64,000 bases of DNA from Sphagnum compactum (Eukaryota > Bryophyta > Sphagnopsida > Sphagnales), in NCBI GenBank assembly GCA_965153455.1, contig OZ234493.1, positions 26,154,213-26,218,212 of the forward strand. Reading direction: 5' to 3'. This document shows positions 36,764 to 49,900 of the stretch, in pieces. The notes beneath the pieces were generated by a model, which worked only from the letters and a program-made list of their open reading frames with translations, searched no databases and was not told where the DNA came from. A program made the position numbers and the translations under genes. Position 1 is the first letter of the stretch. The number at the start of each line of letters is the position of its first letter.

Positions 36764-39700
36764 TTTTTTCAAGGTGGAACACCCTGACAAATCAAATACT
36801 TGTAATTGTAAACAATCAAACAAATTACTTGGCAACTTTCGAATCATGCAATTTTTGAGGCACAACCACTTAACATTATTCAAATTTCGCCCTTGAATGC
36901 AATTTTCCACAATAGTTGGTGAAGCTTCTGTTAAGTCAACCAACCTAAGGTTACGAAATCCTTTGGAGCCGATTTGGGACAATGTAGTCAAATTGACACA
37001 TTTTTTCAATGAGATGCCTTCTAAAATTTCCACCACCTATCACATGAAATGAAAACAAAAGGATTATCAATATAAAAAAAACATTTCATCTTATTATTAA
37101 TTTTTATTAAAAAACATTATTCATAAAATCAAAATTCAAAGTTAAAACATTTGTTTTTGGACATTAAAAAAATTCATAAAAAATCGAAATAAAATTATAA
37201 GATTGAAATAATATGGTGACAACCTGATTGTTTGGTAAAACAAAATTTGGTTCATTTGCTTTCCATATAAATCGATTCATAATTGGAAGTTCCATTGCAA
37301 TATTTTGACCCATGTCTCGTAATTGTTCATGTATGTACAAGATTCCACCTTCTCCGCATTGGATTAAAGATCTATGTTGTAAATTTTGCAATGCAAATTT
37401 TGGGTGTAAATAATCTCCATTCCACGCTCGACAAATTGTCCTTATTTTCAAACCACCAAAGAAACAAGCAATATCCAAAAACATCCTTTGATGTTCCTTA
37501 TCCAAATACTCATAAGATATCTTCAATTTACTCCAAAGTTTTTCATTATCATTGCCCCCCGTGAAACTTTGCCCACTTTTCAATTTGTTCAATGCGCCTT
37601 CCCAGATTTCCAATTCTTTAGTATCGCACAAAAAAGAACCCAATACTTTAAGACTTAAAGGGAGCCCTCCACAAGCTTTTATAATCTCCTTACATATATC
37701 TTTGAAATATTTTGTTGGAACATGATTTGCATTACCGAATGCATGGAACATAAAAAGTTCCATTGCTTGCTCTTTCTCCAAAGATTTCATGATCATTTTT
37801 CCATCTTCACTTACGTGAGATTTTAGATTTTGCCAATTTCGACAATTCACAAGTATTCTACTTTTAGAAGCTGCATTCCTAGCAGCCTTATCAATGAAAA
37901 TTGGCAAGGACAGGTTCTCCACTTTACCAACATCATCCACCACCACTAACACTTTTTTTGATATCATACATTGCCTAATTTTGTCAAAGTCTTCTTTGTT
38001 CACATTTTCATCCTTGGATATTTTTTTGTCACACAAATCATGTAGGAGTTGTTTTATGACATCATTGATATTGTCCTTTGAATTCACATCCTCCAAAAAA
38101 CTAGATTTGTCATATTGGTTGTGGAACAAATGATAGAATTTTTTGCTCAAAGTGGTTTTCCCAATTCCCCCCATTCCAACCAAACCAACAATAGATTCCT
38201 TTTGTAACAAGATGTTTATATCTTTTGCTTTGTCAATCAACGCCACCTCATGACATGGCAAAGGTGGAAGTAATATATTTTTCTGTCAAATTTCACAAAA
38301 CAAAGGTCATTTATATGTTATTTTTCTTACTTGATAACCAATATATATGACATTGCATATGCGATACACATCAAATGTGCTATGACCTAAAATGTATAAA
38401 ATAACATGAACATATATGAAGTCAAAAGACTTAGATTTGATGTTTTTACCTCCATACATATTCTCAAACATTGTAACAATAAATAATAGCTTGGATGATT
38501 TTTGTTTGGTGGCTTGCAAATTGTCAAATGATTAGCATCTTCGATTCTATAATGGTTGTTGTTTGACAATTGAATAGCTGAGGAATATGGCACTAAAATT
38601 CCCTGTATGAGCAAAAGATTAAGTTAATGGAACTCATTTACTTGTTTGTTCAACTATGCTTGAACTTATAAGTAACACAGTAAATCCAAATGGTGGTGGA
38701 AACTATAGCTTAATAACTATTGATGTTTCAATAACAATGAAATATTTTGTGTGAAAGTAATTTCCTTCAACCTTTTGGCAAGCAAATCACAAAGTTATTG
38801 GTTTTTGATCTCATTAATCTTACATGTTTTAATGATGATATGATTTTCATGACAAATATTTGTATGGAATTGATTTGATGAAGGCGAAATTTAGAACCTA
38901 TTTCATGATGTTTGAAGTCAATCAAATTGTCTTTCCATCAATAGTATTTCATGAAACAAAGTTCATAAAACACATGACCCATTCACCACATTATTGTATT
39001 AAGAAGTATTGAGTACATGATCCCACACAAATTTTGACGATACAAAAAATGTTCAATTAATGAACTTAGTTGGATAACTTTCGATGTGGTGAAATGAAAA
39101 TCTTACCCAATTCTCGTCGAGTGGTAATCCTTCACCAAATGCATAAATGTTGACATCTTCAGGAATAGCATTTTTAAAATCTGTTGAAAGGTGTTCCATT
39201 TGTGGGTTGAAAGATTTTAAACTTTTTAAAAAACCAGATTGGGTTGCACACTTGTTCAATGTGTTGATTTGTTGATGTTGCCAAATGAAATAATTTGATA
39301 AATATTGGGTACCGCCAACATGTGGTACACCGTAAAATATTACACCTTTCACATTGTTCAAAAATGTCTTACAACATTTGTGGACTTCATCATCCAAAGT
39401 ATTTTTTGACCTTTGATGTACATGTTTGTGAGCTTCAACCACCAAGCTTTTGAGTATAAGACCTCCAAAACTATAAGCAATTAATGCCACCGGTCCATCC
39501 CAAAGCGATTGATAACTACAAAATATTCAACAATGCATAAAATTCCATTATCAACATTCTATTAACATGTACAAATTTGTCCTATTATACTTGGGGACAA
39601 TTTTCCAATTCACACATGACCTAAACCATAAGTCCGTAATTGATTTGCTTGTCATTTGTCATTTATCAATTCCATGAATTTACCTAAAAAATGTGACAAC

Positions 39701-40540
39701 CATGTTTTGGTAAAACAATTATATTGCTCAAGTATGTAGGCGTTTACATTCTTGTGTTAATGCACGATTCATCTTCTGTGTTACCTTGGAAATATTGTTA
39801 AAACAAAAAAAAATTTAAAAAAAAAAAAGATACATTCTTTTTGGAATTTTTTTTTGCAATGAAATGGATGCAAATTTTACACATGTATTAATAGAACTTA
39901 ATTTAATTCAATTCCATTACCAAAGATGAAACTCCAAAAAGCTCGACCTAAAACTTGCCATCAAAACCAAACTAGTTGTACCATGAACTTATAATATGAA
40001 CATAGACTTTGTTATTATCTTCAAACAAGAACATTTGCACATAAGCCCCATTTTATGTTCTCCTACATGAATTTAACAATTCAAATAAATTGAAACTTGT
40101 TGGTGTGTATCACAATACTAATACACATGAACAATTAACTCCTGCACAACATTTAAGAAATTCTAAAGATCTAAACAATTTTCTTTAATATACATAAGGA
40201 GAAGTAATCAATGTGTCCTTAAATAGAAGAGATTGTCACACCTTGAATTTGTAACCAAACTTTGAATGAGGTTTTTGCCAATTTCAATCACATCATTGTG
40301 AACACTTGTCACAATTTTAGAATCATAAGACAATGATAAAATTCGAACATTATTGTTCAAGTCTTCGGGTAGCCACTTTTCTGGCCAACATATGCACTCT
40401 TCTCTATTGTTGGTGGGGCATGTTGTCCATGTTTCCTTCCATTCATCATTTGTGCCAAAAGCAATCCCATGAAAAAAAACGATGGTCAAGTTTGGATTAT
40501 TGGTATTACAAGTGGGATTTAAATCATGCACTACATATTT
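34985..40540 (-). CDS. HNL-class immune receptor: alpha/beta-hydrolase, NB-ARC, LRR (5' end not resolved)
   Basis: Exons 40540-40242, 39515-39107, 38602-38450, 38282-37224 and 37036-34985 join in one frame of about 1,323 residues; an exon with the start codon must lie upstream. Exons 1-3 form a SERAC1-like alpha/beta-hydrolase: NLTIVFFHGIAFGT (oxyanion region), AYSFGG with the likely nucleophile Ser about 115, and EDANHLTICKP with the likely catalytic His about 261. Exon 4 is NB-ARC: GMGGIGKTT P-loop (about 323-331), KVLVVVDDVG kinase-2, SRILVNCRN, GLPLSLKVLG and FLDIACFFGG, with IHEQLRDMG at the usual MHD position (MHD replaced by IHE). Exon 5 has 24 full LRR units and a partial 25th. There is no TIR, coiled coil or kinase domain. 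HNLs are intracellular NLRs that should sense pathogen signals through the LRR; the role of the hydrolase is unknown. A TAG ends the array early, so function is uncertain. Confidence 0.85.
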
Positions 40541-41299
40541 CTGCAAAGAAAATGAAAAAGAGTCAACACAATTGTTCAAACATCTTTTGAAAATTATTTG
40601 ACTATACAATAAATTGGAGACATGCAATATACAAAATATAGTAGTTAGATAAAAGAAATAATTAATTGAAAATATTAAGTATAACAAGAAGACAATAATA
40701 GATGAATTGGAGAATGCCAAATGTATCTTGCACGACTAACAAATGAAGATCATTCACCTGCGTCAAAGTTTCAAAACATAGTTCAATTAAGTAAATACTG
40801 TTACGTAGTAGATCGAACATATGTCCATCAATAAAGGTTAATTCTCAGAATTGGATTCTTTCAAGTTTGGGTCGATTAACTAAGCCATCTAGTTTGGTTC
40901 ATTTGTATTTCATGACATTTTCCCCGACATTTCGGCCACTAAGGCCTCCCACCCCTAAGAAATTGGGACACAAACCCAATAAGAATGTCCAAGAGCAGTT
41001 TAATAATTTGCCTTTGGTTGTTGGATTAAGATTACACATTGAACTTAACTCATAATCTATAATGAAAGTTCCAATCCTTACAAGTTCAATATATTCTTAG
41101 TCAATGCCAATTGACGAATTTCCCTTTCACCGATCCTATTTGTTATAGCAAGTGAGTCGCTGGCCTAATGTAAGAGGCTATAATGATGACTCCATTTCCT
41201 ACTGTTTAAAACATCATTTCATATCGTTTTTATCTAAACAAACAAACTGGAAAGTAGGCAAAGTGAAAATGTATGGCAAGGAAGCTTGTAAATGATTGA

Positions 41300-41480
41300 G
41301 GACATTCAGTTACCCTAGTGGCTAAAGGGTATGGTTGCCAAGCTGTTGGCTAGGAGTTCAAATCTGAACTAGACCTCCTTCTCCTGATGCTTTGTCAGGA
41401 CAATAAGCTAAGGTTGTTGTATGGGTCACGGAAAATTGTCAACACCCAAACAAAATTAAAAAAGCAAAGAAAAATCAAAC
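41300..41480 (+). mobile_element. possible tRNA-derived SINE
   Basis: TAGTGGCTAAAGG at 41316-41328 resembles an RNA polymerase III A box, and GGAGTTCAAATC at 41353-41364 resembles a B box, with spacing like a tRNA-related head. About 100 bases later there is an A-rich tail near 41455-41475. The stretch does not fold into a convincing complete tRNA, so a SINE or tRNA pseudogene is likelier. Confidence 0.45.
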
Positions 41481-41499
41481 TTAAACATGTAACTTGGGA

Positions 41500-41800
41500 A
41501 AGCCGAAGAAAAAATTGTGCAAAGAAACTTCATCATAAGAGTAAGAAAAAGCACCACATTGCCGTGCCCTCCAAAGCTTGAAGGAGCATTTTCAGCAGGG
41601 ACCAAAGGTGTCTCAATTGCAGCAGGTATCTGCACAACATCTTTACATGGGAAAGCCCAAGAAAAAACTGTGCAAAGAAAGCTCATTATAAAATTAAGAA
41701 GAAGCATCACATTGCTGTGCCATCCAGAGCTTGAAGGAGGATTTTCAGCGGGGACCGAAGGTGTCTCGGTCGCAGCAGGGATCCGCCCAACATCTCTCTT
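41500..41800 (-). repeat. tandem ~135-bp duplication in a small open frame
   Basis: Two diverged copies sit within a minus-strand frame (41872-41456). The peptides read IPAATETPSVPAENPPSSSG and IPAAIETPLVPAENAPSSFG, each followed by a hydrophobic segment ending in FLCT(V/I)FS(W/S)AFP. The frame starts MRNMGNSYGLKGKG and has a basic PPKRKR patch. I recognise no domain. It may be an exon of an unidentified gene; a purine-rich 5'-UTR-like stretch lies upstream at 42050-42300. Confidence 0.4.
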
Positions 41801-41879
41801 TCTTTTTGGTGGCCCTTGTGAAAGATCAACTCCTTTTCCCTTGAGGCCATATGAATTTCCCATATTTCGCACTACTGAA

Positions 41880-44170
41880 ATTCCTTTTGCTCACTGCTGT
41901 GATAAATGTTTTTCTCTTAACCTTTTGCTCTCATAAAACCTGCTACAAATCCTTTGCCATCCCAATAGCATACACAAGGTATGATGGGTGTCCCTCACAT
42001 CACAGATTCCCGCAAGCTAAGCTGATCTTTCCACTAGATCTCCCCAAAAAACATCAACCCCTTTCCTCTTCACGATCTCCCTGGAATTCCCACTCTCTTT
42101 TCTTACTCCTTTCTCGACTTTTCTCCCGGATGTTTCTTCTTCTTCTTCATTTTCTCCTCCCCCAGAAACTTCTAGAACGGTTTTGCCGGGACTCTTCAGA
42201 CTGTAGCATACGCGCTTTACCGATTTCTTGGCCCATGCTTATCATCATGACTTTTGTTCACATCCACACACCAACCTTTCTTTTACTAAAAAACCAGAGC
42301 TGAAAAAAAGCTAAGTCATCAATTTAAAAAGTGTTAAAATCAAATGCTTTTTGAGATTCTCAATAGCCAAAATTCAACCAAATTCAAAGAAAAATCGTCA
42401 GAGTTCCACACATGAGTTTCAAGTAGGTAGCCAATAAAAGAGAAATATGTTAAAAAATTTCGAATGCCATATTTAGCTCATAGCCAAATCTGACTAAATC
42501 TTCCTACCGATGATAGCCACTTGGGCTATATCTCAAAACTGACCCAACAAATTAGTGATCCACACGTTTCCTGCTGTTGGCTGGCTGATTTCAGCCAGTG
42601 CATTATTGAAGCGCTCTGCCAGAGCTCATGTTGCAGGCAATGCATGATTCATTGGGCCTTGGGCGAACCGGCCAGGCCAGGGTGAATTGACCTCCACATT
42701 GGGATCACTGTAAAAATCCCCAAAACCCATTCAAATGGCCATATTAGGCCCCAAAATTTATAGATTAGGACTTTGGGACCCTAATTTAGTCGGTCTAGGG
42801 AAATGATATTTATAAATATTTAGAACATTTACGAGCAATTTAAATGGGCTTTGTTTGCGGGGTCAAGTTGCCTTGGTTGGGTGAACCTGGCCTACATTAG
42901 AACCAACGTGAAAATCCCAAAGTTTTTGGGGGCAGCTTCAAAACATTATAGATACATGTAGTGTCCTTAGACAAAATCAGGGCCTCTGAATCTACTACAA
43001 CCTGAAACCCTAAACCTAAACCCTAAACTCCAGAGGCCTCACTCAAGAAGGTGAGTGTACCAGTTTAGGTGCTGGTTTGCCCTGCCCAGTGGCAATGATC
43101 CTCGGAGGAGCCTGGGGGCAGAAGGAAAAATTACATGTACGGTCGTAGCAAATAAATCCCGAGTGGAAAAACCCCTGTACAGAAAGAGCGGTGATTTTTC
43201 TGGGTGAATTTTTGCACTGTGGCTACAAGTTGTTTTCCGAAGAAACTGGGAAATTTCGTTTAATAGTGTGAATTTGAGAAAAAAAATTCTCAAAAAATGG
43301 AAAAAATGGTCTAAACAAATTTATGATTTTAATAGTCAAACTAAACAATAAATCATATTTAATTTATGAATGATAGATGGAAATGAAAGAAGGAGGCACA
43401 TGAATCATTTAGTAAAGTTATTATCCTCCGACAATGTTGAACAGACTTGTTTCTAAGGAAATAATCAATAATCAAACAAGGCTTCCATTGATAATAGGCA
43501 ACGGATGCAAGATTTAATAGACAAATGGAAAACATATAAAAGTTCATGAGTTAAGATTTCATAATTTACTAATTGAACCTACTAACAATTAATTAATTAA
43601 AAATACAGATTTTATATTTATATATTCTTAATAAGACCATGAATTAACATATACCCTAAACTAATTATATTTTGGTCTTTAGTTTAAACATAATTCTATT
43701 ATGAAATTAACTAAAGTATAATTTTTATGCAATAATCAAGATATGAGACCTTATATTTTTTATTCACTATTTTGTAAAATTTTAAAAAAGTATCCCTTCC
43801 AAGGATATGGATGACGTTTATGGCATGTCCAATTGGTTGTGCACCGAAATTGAACTTTAACAAATCGGCTTATTCCTGAAACAAGAAATGATCCTTCAAA
43901 TTTTGTGAATTACCCACAATTTAGGTTGCCTACATGAAAGGATTGTCCTCCACATCCCATGAGTACACATTGATGGTTGTATTCATGCCAAGACTTGGAG
44001 TAAAAATTGGTTGTTAAGGGCAAAAAATGGGTTATAGTAGTTATTGTTGTAGTCGGTAATTACAAGACTTATCTAAGTAAGGTTGATTTTGCTTACCTAA
44101 CCCCCCTATTATCAAGGAAAATTTGTTATAGTAATTAGAAAATAAGTGTAAGGAAAAGAGAGTAAGAAAG
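41880..44170. other. spacer without a supported gene
   Basis: Partly GC-balanced up to about 43300, then AT-rich. A 150-codon plus-strand frame at 41851-42303 is Leu/Phe/Ser-rich because it is the complement of a purine-rich leader-like stretch. Near 43056 there is TTAGGTGCTGGTTTGCCCTG, a relative of repeats near 20870 and 60870. Confidence 0.45.
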
Positions 44171-44314
44171 AAAATATGTCATTTAATATCTCCATAATGG
44201 TTAATTACCTAAAGGAGGAAGGATTTGGAGAGAGGAGATCATTTTGACATGTGTGATGGATCTATTAGAAATACAATAACATAGTGTGAATGTGTGTAGT
44301 TTGAGAGTTCCAAC

Positions 44315-44882
44315 TAGTGTTGTGTGTGTAAATGATTTTAAATTTACACAATGTGTAAGTGTAAATCAATTTGGCAATATCTTTTACATGTCATGTAAGT
44401 GTATAAAGTTTGTTTAGAAAAGTGTAAGTGCAAGTGTAAATGTATAGGAAGTGACATATATAAATGTAAGTGTAAAACATTTACAAGTCTTAAACTTATA
44501 TTATTTTACACATTTTTTACACTTACATTTTTTTTGCATTTTTTTCATTATTTTCATTTATAATTTTTTGAATTATTCTATACTTAGACTTTAATTTACA
44601 TCAACATTTATGTTGCTTTATGCTATCTAAGTGTAACTAAGAGTGTAAATAGAAAATGTGAAACTCACAAGCAAAGCAAGCTCCTAAGCTTGCAATAACA
44701 ATGACTATGGTGGGCAATGCATTACACATGATCTCAAAAATCCTACAAAAAGCTAGATCCTAAGGTTACCCCCTTTTCCATTTAGAAGACCAATTTATTT
44801 TATACAAAGTTGTGCAAGTGTTTTAAACCTCATTTACACTTACACGATTTTACACACCCATTTACACATACACACAACATTG
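44315..44882 (+). mobile_element. hAT-like MITE in the left inverted-repeat arm
   Basis: A 568-base element is bounded by the 8-base direct repeat GTTCCAAC at 44307-44314 and 44883-44890. The ends are TAGTGTTGTGTGTGTAAATG and, read inward from the other side, CAATGTTGTGTGTATGTGTA. Both begin with the YARNG pattern typical of hAT termini, and an 8-base target duplication is the hAT rule. Many TGTAAGTGTAA motifs in both orientations lie just inside the ends, like hAT subterminal transposase sites. No transposase frame, so non-autonomous. Confidence 0.85.
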
Positions 44883-45864
44883 GTTCCAACTTTTGGAACT
44901 ATATATACTTGGCAAGTAATTCTGCTTTGTCAACCAATGGAAATACTTATTTTATTTTATTTTCAAATTATTCAACCCAAATTCCCATCATGTAGAATGG
45001 TTGGCCTAAAATAAATATCAATCAAATCAAAATCCTTCAAATAAATAATCTAAATTACCATATGACAAGTCACCTTCCCATCTTAAAAGTTGAAAACCCA
45101 TGATGATGATTTAATAAGTTTTATCAAGGTCCATTTTGGACATTATGACTATTAAAGGTCAACCATTCCCATTAAAGGTTATATTATGTGTAGAAATGTA
45201 GAAATCTTCATAAAGTATTTTCTTCAAAGAAAATTATTCTTTGAACGAAATAGAAAATATTTTAAAATGTTCAAGAATATTTTTTTTTGATGTGAAATCT
45301 TCAAAATTAATTAATGATTCCATAAACCAAGTTAAGTATACAATATTTTGATCAATGATCAATCATAAGCACACATCAAGAATACACAAGCACGTATAAC
45401 CTACTCCACCAAAATAAACAAACTCTTAAAAACACAAGTGGAAAAATTGTAACAATCAAAAAGATTACCTTCACTAACATAAAAAGAGAAAGAGTTAAGT
45501 TTTAGTTTGGGGATCACCACAATTCTTAAAGCATGAGGAATTTGTATTCTATTTTTCATGCCATGATCACTATCTTAAGCAATCCCCCTTCATATGAGGG
45601 ATTTTTTATTTATTTTTGTATTGAAAATTTTCCAATTTTTTTTCAAACTATTAGCAAAATGAATGGAATTTACCTTGGAAACACTTTTTGTTGTTTTTTG
45701 GTTCCTCCCATCAATTTCTCAAATGGTTTCCCAAGTGCTCAATGTGTTCCCCAAGATGTTGATAAATAAAAGGTCAGCCAGAAGGTAGCATAGATGTGCT
45801 TTTATTTTGGGTGAGTGCCCAATGCTTCAAAAAAATTGGTGATGGTCCAATCAAACTAGAATTG

Positions 45865-46005
45865 AGAATCATGATTATATATCAAAATCGAGTATTTGGT
45901 TTTTTGATAATTGTGATTATATATCATAATTGGATATTTGATTTGTTTGAAAAATTGTGATCATATATCAAAATTGGGTAGTTGATTTTTTGAGAACCAT
46001 AGTTA
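45865..46005 (+). repeat. three imperfect ~55-bp tandem units
   Basis: Units contain TTGTGATCATATATCAAAATTGG-like text followed by a TTTGATTTTTTGA-like run. They match the reverse complement of 62165-62300 in the other inverted-repeat arm. Confidence 0.7.
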
Positions 46006-46977
46006 CAAATCCAAAGAACCACCATGATACCCAATTGGGGTTTGGTGCAATTTTTAATAATCCCCCAACAATGACTAGAAACCATCCCCTCCAACAACCT
46101 TAATGCTTTGAAGGATTTTCAAACTAAAAAAAAACTCATTAAGAAAATCTAAATTTAATTGAATTGAACTTTGGAGAGATATGGAACTTTTTCCATTTAA
46201 GAAAAGCTGGTGGCAATTGTTAGGTTTCAATAGTTATAATTGCAAGACTTCCAACGTTTCATGTTTGGAGGGGAAACCTTTCATGTCAAGTGATTGATCA
46301 ATTTCTTTATAAGAAAAAAATTGTTGGGTGATCATGGAAACAACTAAAGGTTGCTTGAATTCTTTTAACCTTTTTTGGTTTCTCCCCCTTGTATCACCCC
46401 CTATTATTATTGTTCACATCAACAATTCAATTTAGTACATGATAATTGCTAGTGCAAAACAACACATATAGAGTTTGAATACTATAGCTATACGTTTCTT
46501 TAGATTTGAAACATGAACTTTGTAAATTATGAATGTGGTGTTTTTAGTCTTGATGATTGATGATGGTGGCTTAAAAACATGTCATTTCTAAGAATATTTG
46601 AAAAGGTGGTGGAGGTTTTCTTCTTTGAAATGTGCCAAGGTTTCTCTTTATTAGCTTTCACCATTATTTTTTCACTTCCTTTCTTTTGAGAAGATTACTA
46701 GTTTTTTCTTTGATTATCTTTTTGACTCCCAATTCTAAAACATGTTATTAACCGACAAAAAACCTTAAACCCCTTTTTAAAAAATGTTGTTTTGATTATA
46801 GATTATGGTTGAATTAATTAAAAATTAAAAATTGAAGGAATTTCTTGGGTTTACATTATTTTCTATGGTTCTTTTCTTATTATATCAAGTGTTTGTTGTG
46901 AAAATGTAATTGATGAATTCTTATTGCACCTAATTTGTGGTGTCCTTAATTGTTTTTAAATGTGGTTGTATAGATAT

Positions 46978-49900
46978 ATGATGGCCAATGCTCTAGAAAA
47001 AAGATTAACCTCCATGAATTATGGCCATCATTTGGCTATGGTAGACCAAATCAAGGATTGGCAACAAGGGATTCAACCCTATGTTGTCAACAACCGCATC
47101 CCCTACTACAATCTGCAACACAATCAATTTCTTCCATGGATTTTTCACCAACTTTTATGGGCCATTGAACATCCAAAATCCTCATATCCAAATTTTGCTT
47201 CAACACATGTTGGGGTAGGAGAAGGACTAAGAATTGTCATTGACCAAAGCAATGGACATAATAAAAATACCAAATTTATCATTTGAAAATAAACCATCAA
47301 TAGAAATTGGTAACAATGAAACACATTGTGTTTTGGATTTAAAATGTGAAGGCAACATTTCCTTCAACAATGAACACCCAAATAATGCAAACATTCAAAT
47401 GCAACACGTTTGTATGGTAGAGAAGAAAGGCAAGTCAAAATTTGGAATTGGACTGCCAAATCTTGTGACATGTAAAAAAACTCCTAGAAGGAGGGAAATT
47501 CTAAATAATGATCAAAGGAAATTGAGACCAAGCTCCTCTTCTTATTCAAAGCAACACCAAAAATATTTACTACAACTTTGTTGTCATCAAAATATCCATA
47601 GAAATGGTTTGCCCGGATTGTTTTTTCAAGCACATTTAATATCAAGACAACAAAATTTGACACAAATTGAGTTTGTATTGAGGCAACAATACATACAAAC
47701 AAGGATTCTTGCAAGCTTTTGTAAGCACAATATGAATAGTTTTAGTGTTCTTCACAAAAGATGGAACATCAATGTTCGGGATTATATGAAAACCAAAGTA
47801 CTTGGGCATAGAATTGTGTCAAGTTGGTTGACATCTACACAAAACATTAAGCAAATTCCTCATATCATTCAAAAATATAAGCAATGGTTGTTGCTTAGGT
47901 TTCCATCAATGACACAGGATCTTATGAAGAAAAGCAATAATGGAAAGTGCAAAAGTTATGTTAGATTGCAAGGCCTAAAACATGAAATTGAAGCATATGG
48001 ATGTGTTGTAATTGATGATGCAAAGAATGAAGGAACAAGCTATCATCTCATGAGTCGAAAATTGCAACTTTTCCATCGAAATGCTCAAGTTACCAACAAC
48101 TTGCAAGTTAAAGAGGTAGGTTCAAGTTCGTTGAATTTAATTGTGAAGAAAAAAAAAGCAAGAGAAACAATTATTGCTCAAATGAACTCTATGATCAACA
48201 ATGGTAGTTACAATATTACAATGTATAAAGAGTTGTGTAAAGGAGTGTTGAAAAGTAAAATGACTTTTGCACAAAAAGAAGTGGTGCCAAACTACAACAA
48301 GGACTTCATTGTCACATCTTCATTGAATGAGAATTTGATGTTGATAATTGCCTTGAAAAAGAAAAAGAAGAAGAAGCAATATCATCTTGGTAATCAATTT
48401 TTGAAAGGCAAAGACCTACAATTGGTTATGAAGCATAATAATTCTAATAATTATTTGCGCAAGATGGATGTTATTCCAAGACAACATGTTTTTGTTGGAC
48501 ATTTTACTGCATTTTCATCATTTTTGGGGTTTAGGTTAGGACAAGAGGCACATCGTGTGAGATATGAAAGCAATGCAGGTGGGACTTCCACCATATCCGA
48601 GGTTTGAGATTTTAACCCAACCTATTAAATTCCTATAGTTGTAGATCCTTTCAATTTCAAGTTGTATACATATGCAATCTTGACAATGAGAAAACAAAAT
48701 GTTTAAGAAAGAGGTCTTGTCATTTGCTAGTTGAATGATTGATTTGAGTTTGTGGACAAAAGTTTTTTTTGTTAGTTTAACCATGAACTATTCATTGTTT
48801 GTGGTGGTAGTCATTGTCCGTGGAGTATTTTGTAAGAAGGTTTGAAGCCAAGGATGTTGTCACTGAGATGGAGGTTGAGTATTGTTCGAGGAATTGGAAG
48901 AAGGTGGATTACATTTGCACATTGTATGGTCAACGAGTTGGAGTATCAGTTACACGAGCAATGTTTTATCCTAACCCAAAGGGCTTCTCCTCCGACGTAG
49001 CCTATCGACTTCTTCACAAGAAGCTTTTTGGTTTGGTAAAATGCCACAAAATCTCTTTCCATACACAATGCCTCCCATTTTGATCATTCTCTCTATGGAT
49101 GAAAAAAAGACATCTCCATTCTCAAAAGGCATGGAGATGTCCATTAATTGGCTCAAGCACACTAGGTTAGCACGAATAGTTTTGGCTCATAACCTACACT
49201 CACACCGGTTACGTAGTCCATAATCCATTACAAAGACCTTAAAGGTTAGTGTATATAACCTATCCTCAATATACACCAAAGACGACTCTAACATGTTTTC
49301 AATCCAAGTGAATAACATATTTTCACAACAAGAGCTCTAGTAATGGTTTATGTTGAAGGCTTGTTCATGAATCCTATTGCATCCATTTATTTTTCTTTGA
49401 TGACAGATTATGGCAAGGCAAGGTGTGAAGGAAAGACATAGCTTTTTACAATGCATTTTGCATGTATGGTGTGAAACCATACAGATAGCAACAATTGTTG
49501 AAGCTGCATACATAGGTAAAAAGATATGTATACCCCCAAGACCCTCTTCATTTGACTACTCATGTAACCTAGGGTTAGCTTCTACATTGAGAAAATGAAT
49601 AATTATTTTTTTTCAAAAAAACAATTCATTTTGCAGCTTTAAGATTAAGTACTATGGTTTTTTTGTGTTTTAAAATAGTCTAATAATATTTTCAGACAGT
49701 TAGTCTCAGTATCCATTTTGGAGCTTGCCATGAATTTGATGGGTTTCATCGACCTTAGTGTCATGATTTCACCAAAAAAAAAAGAAAAAAAAACACTTTA
49801 CGTCGCTCTAAAATAATATGTAGACAAATGTATATATAACCTTGGTTACATTTTCACAAGTTTTGTTTTCGTAGTTGGGCAAGCAAGCTAACAATTTCCT

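Larger units (their letters stand above)
44177..46267 (+). repeat. left arm of a large inverted repeat
   Basis: Matches the reverse complement of 61905 to the window end with scattered substitutions and small indels. The inner limit is near 46267/61905. The outer homology continues beyond 44177: after a ~20-base insertion in the right arm (63964-63984), TATTTTCTTTC still matches text around 44160-44175. Inside are the hAT-like MITE (44315-44882), a 78-codon frame at 45533-45769 also present in the other arm, and three imperfect ~55-base repeats at 45865-46005. Gene-free; possibly two opposite insertions of one long element. Confidence 0.9.

Noticed and set aside
34985-36800. Regular 72-bp repeats as a CRISPR array or satellite
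   Set aside because: There are no unique spacers, the whole period is one coding LRR unit continuous with an NB-ARC gene, and the host is a plant nucleus.
41300-41375. A functional tRNA gene
   Set aside because: A- and B-box-like text is present but acceptor and anticodon stems do not pair convincingly.
41851-42303. 150-codon Leu/Ser-rich plus-strand frame
   Set aside because: It mirrors a purine-rich leader-like stretch on the other strand; no conserved motif.
45533-45769. 78-codon frame present in both inverted-repeat arms as a transposon protein
   Set aside because: The two copies differ about as freely in the peptide as in the DNA, and no transposase motif is present.
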